Shown: one piece after another, positions 44,389-52,335 of the stretch
Layout of the letters: each line of letters begins with the position of its first letter
Numbering within the stretch: position 1 is the first letter of the stretch
NCBI GenBank assembly: GCA_022823605.1
Contig: JAJEHS010000007.1
Coordinates: 115,697-179,696, forward strand
Length of the DNA: 64,000 nucleotides
DNA from: Paracoccaceae bacterium
GTDB lineage: Bacteria > Pseudomonadota > Alphaproteobacteria > Rhodobacterales > Rhodobacteraceae
Direction: 5' to 3'
Notes under the pieces: model-generated
The model's database searches: none
What the model was told of the DNA's origin: nothing
What the model saw: only the letters and a program-made list of their open reading frames with translations
Made by a program: the position numbers and the translations under genes

Positions 44389-45426
44389 CTAGACATAAAC
44401 CTTTTTGTATCTTTGGCCAATGGCAGTCAATATTTCATGGCCAATTGTCGATGCTTGCCTTGCTAAATCATCCAATCCTTGGATAGGCCCCATGAATTCT
44501 AAGTATTCAGGTACATCCTGTAAACCAGAAACATCTACCGTGACCAGATCCATCGAAACCCTGCCAACCACTGGGCATGGCGTGTTATTGGCATAAGCTA
44601 GGGAATTATTGCTCAAACCTCTGATCAAACCATCGGCGTAACCAGCCGCTACTGTAGCCAAGGTGGTATCACGGGGTGCAATCCAGGCACGGTTATATCC
44701 CACACCCTCACCCTTGTATACCTTTTGAACCTGAATTACAGGTATTTTCAGGGACAGCACGGGAACTCCATCCATGAATGGAAGTCCACCAAACAAACCA
44801 ATCCCCGGGCGGCACAGATCAAAGAAGTAATCCTTTCCCAACATCATACCTCCGGTAGCTGAAAGGGACAATGGTGCCTTTATACCTCTTGTCAGATCAT
44901 GAAAATTCTGCAATTGCTTTCTGGTCATGGTCTGGTCTTCTTCATCGGCGCAACCGAGGTGACTCATGATCAGTTCGGGTTTAAGTGAAACTATTTTTTC
45001 CCTTAGCTCGAGAAAATGCTCGGGTTCCATTCCCAAGCGGTTCATGCCAGTATCAATCTGAATACCAAATTTATGTTTGGGCAAGTCTTTAATAAATCGC
45101 AAAAACTGTTCAGGGGTTACAATGACAGGTATTAAATTCATCTTCTTTATTAGAGACCTGTCACCCTTCATATACCCTGATAGTACAAATATCCTTGCCT
45201 TGTCCGAAACATGCTTTCTGAGTTCCTTGCCCTCTTCGGCCAAGGCAACGAAAAAAGATTTTGCGCCGGTTTTTTCCAGATATGGGGCAACTTTCCCGAT
45301 TCCCAAACCATAACTGTTTGCTTTCAGAACGGCCCCTGTTTCAACCGATGGAGGGCTCAACCTGTCTAGTCTGCGCCAGTTTTCGGCAATTGCCTGCAAA
45401 TTGATTGTTAGGATTGATTGTGCCAA
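44389..45426 (-). CDS. alr: Alanine racemase
   Basis: 345 residues. The N-terminal TIM barrel has the PLP lysine in 'AVLKANSYGLG' (about Lys34). 'IDTGMNRLGM' follows, and the C-terminal domain contains 'VGYNRAWIAPRDTTLATVAAGYADGL' with the catalytic Tyr of the VGYNR/GY region. It makes D-alanine for peptidoglycan. The start is TTG at 45426 with GGA upstream. It lies downstream of dnaB on the same strand. Confidence 0.94.
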   Translation of the reverse strand: MAQSILTINLQAIAENWRRLDRLSPPSVETGAVLKANSYGLGIGKVAPYLEKTGAKSFFVALAEEGKELRKHVSDKARIFVLSGYMKGDRSLIKKMNLIPVIVTPEQFLRFIKDLPKHKFGIQIDTGMNRLGMEPEHFLELREKIVSLKPELIMSHLGCADEEDQTMTRKQLQNFHDLTRGIKAPLSLSATGGMMLGKDYFFDLCRPGIGLFGGLPFMDGVPVLSLKIPVIQVQKVYKGEGVGYNRAWIAPRDTTLATVAAGYADGLIRGLSNNSLAYANNTPCPVVGRVSMDLVTVDVSGLQDVPEYLEFMGPIQGLDDLARQASTIGHEILTAIGQRYKKVYV

Positions 45427-45529
45427 GGACTTTCCAATTAACTATTTTACCCAAGTGGATTTAGGCATATTACTTACCGCATATACGCTAAATCAAAGCC
45501 ATTAAGTCAAGATTTGATTATTGTTAGAT

Positions 45530-47071
45530 TTACATCATTGGTGAAGATGTAGGAAAGTAGGGATCTTCAATGGAAATTTCGTGTTCACCAGCTAGTTGGG
45601 AGGATTCTGCCAGATTCCCGAATTTGGTCAATCTGCCATTGAATGTGGTTTTGATTGATCCAACAGGTCCATGACGATTCTTATCAATTATGATTTCTGC
45701 CTTATTACTATGCTTATGCATATTTGCTTTCCAGATTTCAAATTTCTTTTCATCTTCTGGAGATGGCTCTGACCTTTTCAGATAATATTCCTCACGGTAT
45801 ACAAACATTACCAAATCGGCATCCTGCTCAATTGAGCCTGAATCCCTGAGATCACTCATTTGAGGCCTTTTGTCCTCTCTCGTTTCAATGGATCTTGAAA
45901 GTTGGGAAACACCAATCACCGGAATATTCAAATCCTTGGCGATTTTCTTGAGGCCACCCGTGATTTCTGCAATTTCGAGGGTTCTGTTTTCCTTTCTGTT
46001 CATTCCCTGAATCAGTTGGATATAATCCACGACCAATAAACCCAATCCACCAACCCTACGATGAAGCCTGTTGCATCGGAGGGAAATGTCTGCGATGGTC
46101 AACCCGGCCGTATCGTCTATATACAAAGGTAGTTTGACTAGGTCCATGGATGCCTTGGCATATTTTTCAAACTCTACCTTGCCAATCTGGTTTTTCCTGA
46201 TTTTTGTGGCCGGCACCTCAGAAACCTCGGCCAAAATTCTGGATGCCAACTGTTCACCGGACATTTCGAGTGAAAATATTGCCACTTTTCCTCCCAGAGG
46301 GTCAGATTTCCGGATTTTTGAAGGATCCTTGAAATTTTTTGCAACTGAATAGGCTATGTTGGTAGCCAAAGCTGTTTTACCCATGCCCGGCCGGCCGGCA
46401 ATGATGATTAAATCAGAAGGCTGTAGTCCTCCAAGAAAGTTGTCAAGGTCAATCAATTCGGTCGAAAGACCTGAGATTTCATCTTCATTCTCGGTGGCAA
46501 TCTTGGCCCGTTCGATTGTTGCAATCAAATGTTTTGAAAAGTCCTGAAAATCAGATTCCTCCCGTCCAAAATTCCTTAATTGGTACAATTTGCTTTCGGC
46601 ATCATTGATGATATCCGTGGTAGGATTTTCCACTTGCTGATCAATGGCTTGGGTCGTCAAGTCATTTCCAACGTTTATAATGCCCCTTCGTATTGCAAGT
46701 TCACGAATTTCCCTGGCATAGGCATGGGCCTTTGATGGGGCAATATTAACTGCGATCAATTCGTTGAAATAATCTTCACCGCCAGATTCGGTTACTTCAA
46801 CTTCGTTCTGAATATATGGCCAGAGAGTTGTTGGGGTGGCCAGCCTGTATTGTTGAATCAAGTGAACGATTTTTTCGAAAAGGATTCTGTTGACAGGGAA
46901 ATAAAAGTGCTCGGGTTGAACGATCTTGGAAATTTCCGTGTAGATTTCATTGTTGAACAACAGGGCTGAAATCAGGGCCTTTTCATGTACAAGGCTTTGC
47001 GGAATGGTATCGTCTGAAAGAGGATTGACAGCTTCCTGCTGCGGAATATCAAATAGGACAGAGGTATTCAT
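45530..47071 (-). CDS. dnaB: Replicative DNA helicase DnaB
   Basis: About 513 residues from the ATG at 47071 (MNTSVLFDIPQQEAV). The N-terminal helical domain starts 'PQSLVHEKALISALLFN'. The RecA-like C-terminal domain has Walker A GRPGMGKTALA, Walker B region 'LLVVDYIQLIQG' and the 'GVSQLSRSIETREDKRPQMSDLRDSG' block. It unwinds DNA at replication forks. More than 500 non-coding bases lie upstream, suggesting its own promoter. Confidence 0.96.
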   Translation of the reverse strand: MNTSVLFDIPQQEAVNPLSDDTIPQSLVHEKALISALLFNNEIYTEISKIVQPEHFYFPVNRILFEKIVHLIQQYRLATPTTLWPYIQNEVEVTESGGEDYFNELIAVNIAPSKAHAYAREIRELAIRRGIINVGNDLTTQAIDQQVENPTTDIINDAESKLYQLRNFGREESDFQDFSKHLIATIERAKIATENEDEISGLSTELIDLDNFLGGLQPSDLIIIAGRPGMGKTALATNIAYSVAKNFKDPSKIRKSDPLGGKVAIFSLEMSGEQLASRILAEVSEVPATKIRKNQIGKVEFEKYAKASMDLVKLPLYIDDTAGLTIADISLRCNRLHRRVGGLGLLVVDYIQLIQGMNRKENRTLEIAEITGGLKKIAKDLNIPVIGVSQLSRSIETREDKRPQMSDLRDSGSIEQDADLVMFVYREEYYLKRSEPSPEDEKKFEIWKANMHKHSNKAEIIIDKNRHGPVGSIKTTFNGRLTKFGNLAESSQLAGEHEISIEDPYFPTSSPMM

Positions 47072-47594
47072 AATTCGTCTTAGCAAATGAGGATAAAAAA
47101 ATTATTTTTTTAAGCCTGAAACCTCCTTAAATGGAATTTGCAAACTATGGCAAGTGTAATTAGTTTAGGAAAAATTGGGGAAAAATAAATCAATATCTTG
47201 ATGTATGTGATCTTAAAATCCCTAAATATTGAAAGATATTAATTTTTTTTTCAAATTGGTTGAATTCACTTCAGAAAGTCGGTCAAGGTCCAGTTCCAGA
47301 TTCAATGTTCGGATTTTTCTGATCCAAGTCTGTTTGAAATTCCCCTTGTTTTGTAGCTGAGCCGTAATGAAATTCTAATGATTTTGACATAATTTATTGG
47401 TCATTGTGTGACAGAATCAAAAGTTGAATCCAGGCCATTCCGAATCATGATTATAAATTAAGAATCAATGGTTGTTTTTTAAAATTGCTTTGGTATGGGA
47501 TTGCAAATTCAGTTTGCCATTCAAAAAGAATCACTGGTACTTGTGAATCTGCCAAGAGCATCAAAAAATGATTCGAAAACCTGATTGCTGGATT
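47072..47594. other. Non-coding region between dnaB and pyrE
   Basis: 523 A/T-rich bases, both flanking genes on the minus strand. It includes a run of nine T near 47241. It must contain the dnaB promoter and the 3' end of the pyrC-pyrE transcript. No open frame of note, strong hairpin or RNA gene was recognised. Confidence 0.5.
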
Positions 47595-48257
47595 TTACCC
47601 ACAATTATTTTTTTGCCAATCCGCAGGGTTTTCCAAAAAGGTCGATACAATGTTGATTTCGTTCGAGGAAAGTAGGGTTTTTATATTCCTGGAGTTGAGT
47701 ATGGCTTCCCAATTGGTGAGAAAAAACAATTCTATACCGTGTTCCTGCAATTTCCGGTTAGCTTCAGGGAATATATCGTAATAAAATACGACCGAACTGT
47801 ATTGGCAAATACCGCCGGCTTGTCGAATGGCATCCACAAAACTGAACTTTGATCCACCATCCGTGGCCAAATCCTCAACCAGAAGGGTGTTTTCACCAGA
47901 TCCCAATAATCCTTCGATACGCGCGTTTTTGCCATAACCCTTGGGCTTTTTTCTTATATAGGTCATAGGTAGATTCATCTCATTGGCAACGAGTGCTGAA
48001 AAGGGAATGCCGGCAGTCTCGCCGCCAGCAATATTTTGGAAATAATCCGTGCCAACCCGTTCTCTTACTAGGTCCACCATCATCCTGATAATTTCGGTAC
48101 GGGCCTTCGGAAATGAGATGATGCGGCGACAATCAACATAGACCGGTGAACATTTGCCTGAAGCCAATCGAAAGTAGTCTCTCGTATTGAAGCTAATGGC
48201 CTTTATATCAAGAAGAATTTCAGCCGTTCTGGCGGCATGGGATTGATTGACACTCAT
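47595..48257 (-). CDS. pyrE: Orotate phosphoribosyltransferase
   Basis: 220 residues. 'SGKCSPVYVDCRR' near the N-terminus, 'AGGETAGIPFSALVANE' in the core and the PRPP-binding loop 'LLVEDLATDGGSK' identify OPRTase of the alphaproteobacterial type. It makes OMP from orotate in pyrimidine synthesis. It follows pyrC by 9 bases, so the two are cotranscribed. Confidence 0.95.
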   Translation of the reverse strand: MSVNQSHAARTAEILLDIKAISFNTRDYFRLASGKCSPVYVDCRRIISFPKARTEIIRMMVDLVRERVGTDYFQNIAGGETAGIPFSALVANEMNLPMTYIRKKPKGYGKNARIEGLLGSGENTLLVEDLATDGGSKFSFVDAIRQAGGICQYSSVVFYYDIFPEANRKLQEHGIELFFLTNWEAILNSRNIKTLLSSNEINIVSTFLENPADWQKNNCG

Positions 48258-48266
48258 GGCTGATTC

Positions 48267-49307
48267 CTAATCAATTACTTTCCAATGCAAGTCAAATTCG
48301 GGGTCGAAGATTGATACCTCCAATCCATTCCTCGAAATGGATGCCGATGGTTTTATGGGTACGCTTTCCCTCTTAAGGGTCAGAAATGATGGATTTGGCG
48401 GTTGACCATAAAATTCTGCACCTAACAGTGACGTAAAACCCTCCAGCTTGTCCAGTGCATCCTGATTTTCAAAAACATGTGCCAAAATGGCCATTGCAAC
48501 AGGTGTGGTAAATATTCCCGCACAGCCACAGGCAGATTCCTTGGCACCAATGGTATGGGGAGCACTGTCTGTCCCAAGAAAAAAATTGGGATTGCCGCTG
48601 GTTGCAACCTTTACCAGGCTTTGGCGATGCACTTCCCTCTTGGCTATTGGAAGACAAAAGTAATGTGGTCGTATGCCTCCCTTGAACATATGGTTTCTGT
48701 TAATGACAAGATGATGTACCGTTATCGTGGCAGCGATGTGGTCAGGTGTATTCAGGACAAAGTCAATGGCATCCTGTGTTGTGATATGTTCTAGGATAAT
48801 CTTCAAATCCGGAAAATCCTTGTGGATCGGTGTCAAGACCCTTTGGATGAATTCTGTTTCCCGGTCAAATATATCAACCTTACCATCCACAACCTCACCA
48901 TGGACACACAGAGGAACATTTTTGGCAGACAGGATCGCAAGGGTTTCACTGATTTTCGAGAAATTCCTTACACCACTTGATGAATTGGTAGTTGCACCTG
49001 CAGGATAGAGTTTAACGGCCTTGACGATACCTTTTGCTATTCCATCCTCAACATCCCTTGGGTCCGTATCCTCAGTCAGGTAAAGGGTCATGAAGGGTTG
49101 AAAATCCATATCATTGTCCAATGCATCCATGATTTCACGATGATAGGATTCTGCATCCGAGGTGGTAATGACAGGTGGTATCAGGTTTGGCATGATCAGG
49201 GCCCTGCCAAAATCCTTGACCGTATGTGGGAGAACAAGTTTCAACAACTCCCCATTCCTCAAATGAAGATGCCAGTCATCCGGTTTGTGTATTTTTATTT
49301 TTTTCAT
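48267..49307 (-). CDS. pyrC: Dihydroorotase, class II
   Basis: 346 residues, E. coli-type length. The N-terminal metal site is 'KPDDWHLHLRNGELL' (HLH). The carbamylated lysine lies in 'VKLYPAGATTNSSSGV', later ligands in 'CVHGEVVD' and 'ILEHITT', and the catalytic Asp in 'LGTDSAPHT'. It closes N-carbamoyl-aspartate to dihydroorotate. First gene of pyrC-pyrE. Confidence 0.96.
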   Translation of the reverse strand: MKKIKIHKPDDWHLHLRNGELLKLVLPHTVKDFGRALIMPNLIPPVITTSDAESYHREIMDALDNDMDFQPFMTLYLTEDTDPRDVEDGIAKGIVKAVKLYPAGATTNSSSGVRNFSKISETLAILSAKNVPLCVHGEVVDGKVDIFDRETEFIQRVLTPIHKDFPDLKIILEHITTQDAIDFVLNTPDHIAATITVHHLVINRNHMFKGGIRPHYFCLPIAKREVHRQSLVKVATSGNPNFFLGTDSAPHTIGAKESACGCAGIFTTPVAMAILAHVFENQDALDKLEGFTSLLGAEFYGQPPNPSFLTLKRESVPIKPSASISRNGLEVSIFDPEFDLHWKVID

Positions 49308-49328
49308 GTGAAACAGATAAATTTATGC

Positions 49329-49357
49329 TTTCAATTTGATTAATGGACAAATTGAAA
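49329..49357. terminator. 10-bp hairpin between ccmG and pyrC
   Basis: TTTCAATTTG (49329-49338), 9-base loop, CAAATTGAAA (49348-49357), a perfect A/T-rich stem. It lies downstream of ccmG and upstream of pyrC, both on the minus strand. It could separate the two operons. No T run follows on the minus strand. Confidence 0.4.
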
Positions 49358-49370
49358 ATGTGAAAGCATG

Positions 49371-49910
49371 TCATTGGAGTTTGGCCTTTTCAATTTCCGG
49401 CAGGATTGAATCATACAAAACCCTTTGCGTAATGGGACCCGGAAAACGCAGTGTCACCTTCCCTTGACCATTGACAATAAATGTTTCCGGTATTCCATAA
49501 ACGCCCCATTCCAATGCCACCCGGCCATTTTTGTCCGTACCTATTTTAGTGAAGGGATTGCCCAACTCGTTAAGGAATGCCAATGCATTTTCTTCTTCAT
49601 CCTTGTAATTTATACCTATGATGGGAATTCCCATGTCAGCCAGAAACTTCAGGCTGGGATGCTCTGCCCTGCATGGAGTACACCAACTTGCCCAATAGTT
49701 TACCAGTGTCACACCACCATTGGATAGATCCATGTTGGTTGGAATGGGACTATCTGAAAAGGAGGTAAGGTTTAATTCAGGAGCATCTTTTCCAATGAAT
49801 TGTGATGGCAATTCATCATTGCTGGAATTGAAAATGCCTGAAACGAAAAAAAAACCAAATCCCAGAAATACCAATAGTGGGAGAGCAAGAATTAACCTGT
49901 TGTCAAACAT
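49371..49910 (-). CDS. ccmG: Cytochrome c biogenesis thioredoxin CcmG/DsbE
   Basis: 179 residues. One N-terminal membrane anchor (about residues 7-27), then a periplasmic thioredoxin fold with active site WCTPC in 'NYWASWCTPCRAEHP' and the cis-Pro region 'YGIPETFIV'. It reduces apocytochrome cysteines or CcmH before haem attachment. It starts 3 bases after ccmD. It is the last gene of ccmABCDG. Confidence 0.93.
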   Translation of the reverse strand: MFDNRLILALPLLVFLGFGFFFVSGIFNSSNDELPSQFIGKDAPELNLTSFSDSPIPTNMDLSNGGVTLVNYWASWCTPCRAEHPSLKFLADMGIPIIGINYKDEEENALAFLNELGNPFTKIGTDKNGRVALEWGVYGIPETFIVNGQGKVTLRFPGPITQRVLYDSILPEIEKAKLQ

Positions 49911-49913
49911 GAA

Positions 49914-50054
49914 CTATTTCTCATTTAACCTTGCAAGTTTGCGCTTGGCTGATTGATACTGGCTGACTGTCAGCATACACAGTCCAAGCAAAACCAATAT
50001 TGTTATGCCGTAGGACGTCAGAACAAAGAATGAATATGCCCCCAGATTAGGCAT
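49914..50054 (-). CDS. ccmD: Haem exporter small subunit CcmD
   Basis: A 46-residue protein. Its ATG at 50054 lies within the last 8 bases of ccmC, and its TAG ends 3 bases before ccmG. It has the CcmD pattern: a short periplasmic start (MPNLGAYSFFVLTSYG), one membrane helix (ITILVLLGLCMLTV) and a basic cytosolic tail (SAKRKLARLNEK). CcmD links CcmC-haem-CcmE to the CcmAB ATPase. Gene position between ccmC and ccmG is the standard one. Confidence 0.9.
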   Translation of the reverse strand: MPNLGAYSFFVLTSYGITILVLLGLCMLTVSQYQSAKRKLARLNEK

Positions 50055-50787
50055 TGTGTTTCCTCCCATGCTTTTCCAACAATTCAATTTGATTGTGAAT
50101 GATTTCGGTTCTGGTTCGTACCAGTACCAGCGTTATGAACAATAGAACAAATCCCAGAATGCAGATGACAAGGGGAATGTAATAGGCATTATGTATGTTG
50201 GTTTCCTGATCGAGGGACAAGGTGGCCCCCTGATGCAGGCCCTGGTTCCATAAGTTGATGGCGTATCTTGACAGCAAGGCAAAAACAGAGCCAACCAGAC
50301 AAACGAGGGAAGATATGTTAGCAGCAGATTCCTTGTCCGCGATATATATCCAGGTCAGTTGGTAGGTGATGTAATGAAGAAACAGAATTAAAAAGGAGGT
50401 CAATCTGGGATCCCAAGCCCAAAATGTACCCCACATGGGTTGGCCCCAAAGCCCCCCGGAGATCAAGGCCACAAGAGTGAAGGATAATCCAACTGGAGCA
50501 GCGGCCTTGGCTGCCAAAATTGAGATTCGATGCCTTCTAACCATCCAGATAATGGAAGATACCAACATCATCAACCAACAATTGATGGCCATGAGGGCAC
50601 TGGGAACATGAACAAAAATGATTTTTACCGTACTTCCCTGACGAAAATCATCCGGTGTAAAAAAGAAGCCCCACAGCAATCCCGTCATCAAAAACAGAAA
50701 ACTGAATGACCACAGGACCGGGGTAGAAGCTGCCACCAGTTTTCCAAAATGGTGAGGGTTTGCAAATTTCCAAAATCTGGTGGCCAT
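50047..50787 (-). CDS. ccmC: Haem exporter protein CcmC
   Basis: 246 residues, six membrane helices. The tryptophan-rich haem-handling motif is visible in 'WGTFWAWDPRLTSFLIL'. Conserved His lie in flanking periplasmic loops ('VHVPSALMAI' and 'NIHNAYY'). It loads haem onto CcmE. It overlaps ccmD by 8 bases and follows ccmB by 27 bases. Confidence 0.95.
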   Translation of the reverse strand: MATRFWKFANPHHFGKLVAASTPVLWSFSFLFLMTGLLWGFFFTPDDFRQGSTVKIIFVHVPSALMAINCWLMMLVSSIIWMVRRHRISILAAKAAAPVGLSFTLVALISGGLWGQPMWGTFWAWDPRLTSFLILFLHYITYQLTWIYIADKESAANISSLVCLVGSVFALLSRYAINLWNQGLHQGATLSLDQETNIHNAYYIPLVICILGFVLLFITLVLVRTRTEIIHNQIELLEKHGRKHNA

Positions 50788-50814
50788 TAGGTCAACTTGT
50801 TCATTCTGTTACGA

Positions 50815-51474
50815 TCATTCTTCTAATACCGTTTTCAGGGTATAGGATATGAAGAAGGGAAATATAGCTATCGAGGCAAGGGAAATGCCAGACAACTGCA
50901 GTACCCATGGAAGATAAGGTTCCCCATTTGAATAAGCAATAACGGACTTGGTACCAAATATCAGGATTGGTATGCTCAGGGGAAGAACAATAACGGTTTG
51001 AAGCAAATTGCCGTGTCGGTTGAAAGTACCAATTCCCCCACCAAGACAACCGATGGCAGCCAGAGCTGGAGAACCTACCACAATGGAACTTGAGCAAATA
51101 AGGCCAACCTGCAATGGGAGGTTGAGTAAGAGACCCAGAAAGGGAGCCAGGATGGTCAGCAACAATCCGGAACTTATCCACAAAACGATTATCTTGCTCC
51201 ATACATATTTTTCCAGGGGAAGATCAGATGCTGCAATCCTGTCGAGGGAGCCATCTTCCAAATCAGGGCCAAACATCCGATCAAGAAATAAAAACAGGGA
51301 AAATACGACACCAATCCACAGGATAGCTGGTGCAATTTTGGAATGAAGCTCGATATCAGGTCCAATGCCAATCGGGATAAGGACGACAATGGTCAGGAAC
51401 ATCGTAAGAGGAAGCCAGATGCCCGACCCCAACCTGAAATTGGCCCTTAAATCACGTGTAATTAACGTAAGCAA
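50815..51474 (-). CDS. ccmB: Haem exporter protein CcmB
   Basis: 219 residues with six membrane helices. 'LDRMFGPDLEDGSLD' after the second helix is the conserved CcmB block. It is the permease partner of CcmA in the complex that releases holo-CcmE. It lies between ccmA (49-base gap) and ccmC. Confidence 0.93.
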   Translation of the reverse strand: MLTLITRDLRANFRLGSGIWLPLTMFLTIVVLIPIGIGPDIELHSKIAPAILWIGVVFSLFLFLDRMFGPDLEDGSLDRIAASDLPLEKYVWSKIIVLWISSGLLLTILAPFLGLLLNLPLQVGLICSSSIVVGSPALAAIGCLGGGIGTFNRHGNLLQTVIVLPLSIPILIFGTKSVIAYSNGEPYLPWVLQLSGISLASIAIFPFFISYTLKTVLEE

Positions 51475-51523
51475 GACATCACCGATTGTTAAATGACTGC
51501 ATGTTTCAATTCACCGGTTTCTA

Positions 51524-52141
51524 CTATCGGTAATCATCCAGTGCAAGGTACCGGGTCGGGCTGGATATCGGTTCCAGATGAGATGTCAAAATCACAATTC
51601 CCATTTTCTCACAGTGCCTTTGAATTAATTCGGCCAATAAATCCTGCCCTTTCTGATCAAGACCATTGAATGGCTCATCCAATACCCAAATCCTTTTTCC
51701 CGTTTCAAGTGCTCCTGCCAAGGCGACTTTTCTCTTTTGTCCCTCGGAAAGCAACCTGACCGGTATTCCAGTGAGATCATCAACCTCAAAATACTCCAGC
51801 AAATTGTGAGAGGTTGGAAGATTTTCCAGCTTCAGCCAAAAACGATGATTATCCCCAACGGTCAGTTCTGGTTTCAATCCGTTGAGATGACCCAGATAAG
51901 CCGTTTCATGCGGGGGAATATGAATGTCTCCCTCAAATTTACTTGATAGCCCCATGAGAGTTTTAAGCAAGGTCGTCTTGCCTGAACCATTGGAACCTAT
52001 GATGAATAACTGCTCACCCTGATGCAATTGGAATGATACATCCGCAAAAACAGGAAAATCGTTGCGATAACATGTAAGATTTTTGACACTGACGGAGAGA
52101 AAATTCACTTCCGAGGTTTTTGTCTCTTCTATTTCGGTCAT
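51524..52141 (-). CDS. ccmA: Haem exporter ATP-binding protein CcmA
   Basis: 205 residues. Walker A is GSNGSGKTTLL, signature LSEGQKRKVALA and Walker B WVLDEPFNGLD. The short length and 'LGHLNGLKPELTVGDN' are typical of CcmA. First gene of the ccmABCDG operon. It is divergent from acnA, with 194 bases shared for both promoters. Confidence 0.95.
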   Translation of the reverse strand: MTEIEETKTSEVNFLSVSVKNLTCYRNDFPVFADVSFQLHQGEQLFIIGSNGSGKTTLLKTLMGLSSKFEGDIHIPPHETAYLGHLNGLKPELTVGDNHRFWLKLENLPTSHNLLEYFEVDDLTGIPVRLLSEGQKRKVALAGALETGKRIWVLDEPFNGLDQKGQDLLAELIQRHCEKMGIVILTSHLEPISSPTRYLALDDYR

Positions 52142-52335
52142 ATGTCGAAAACCAATCCTCTGCCTTCAATGGAATAAAGTGGGCAGTAATTTCAGGTTAC
52201 CTATACTCATATATTTTTGGTTCATTATATAAGTTAGTGCAGATTATAAATTGTGAAGTCCGGGAACAGATTTTTGTGGTTCAAGCCAGGGTTCCGTGGC
52301 TGTTAGAATGAATTAATTTTTGGCAAGGAAGAAAA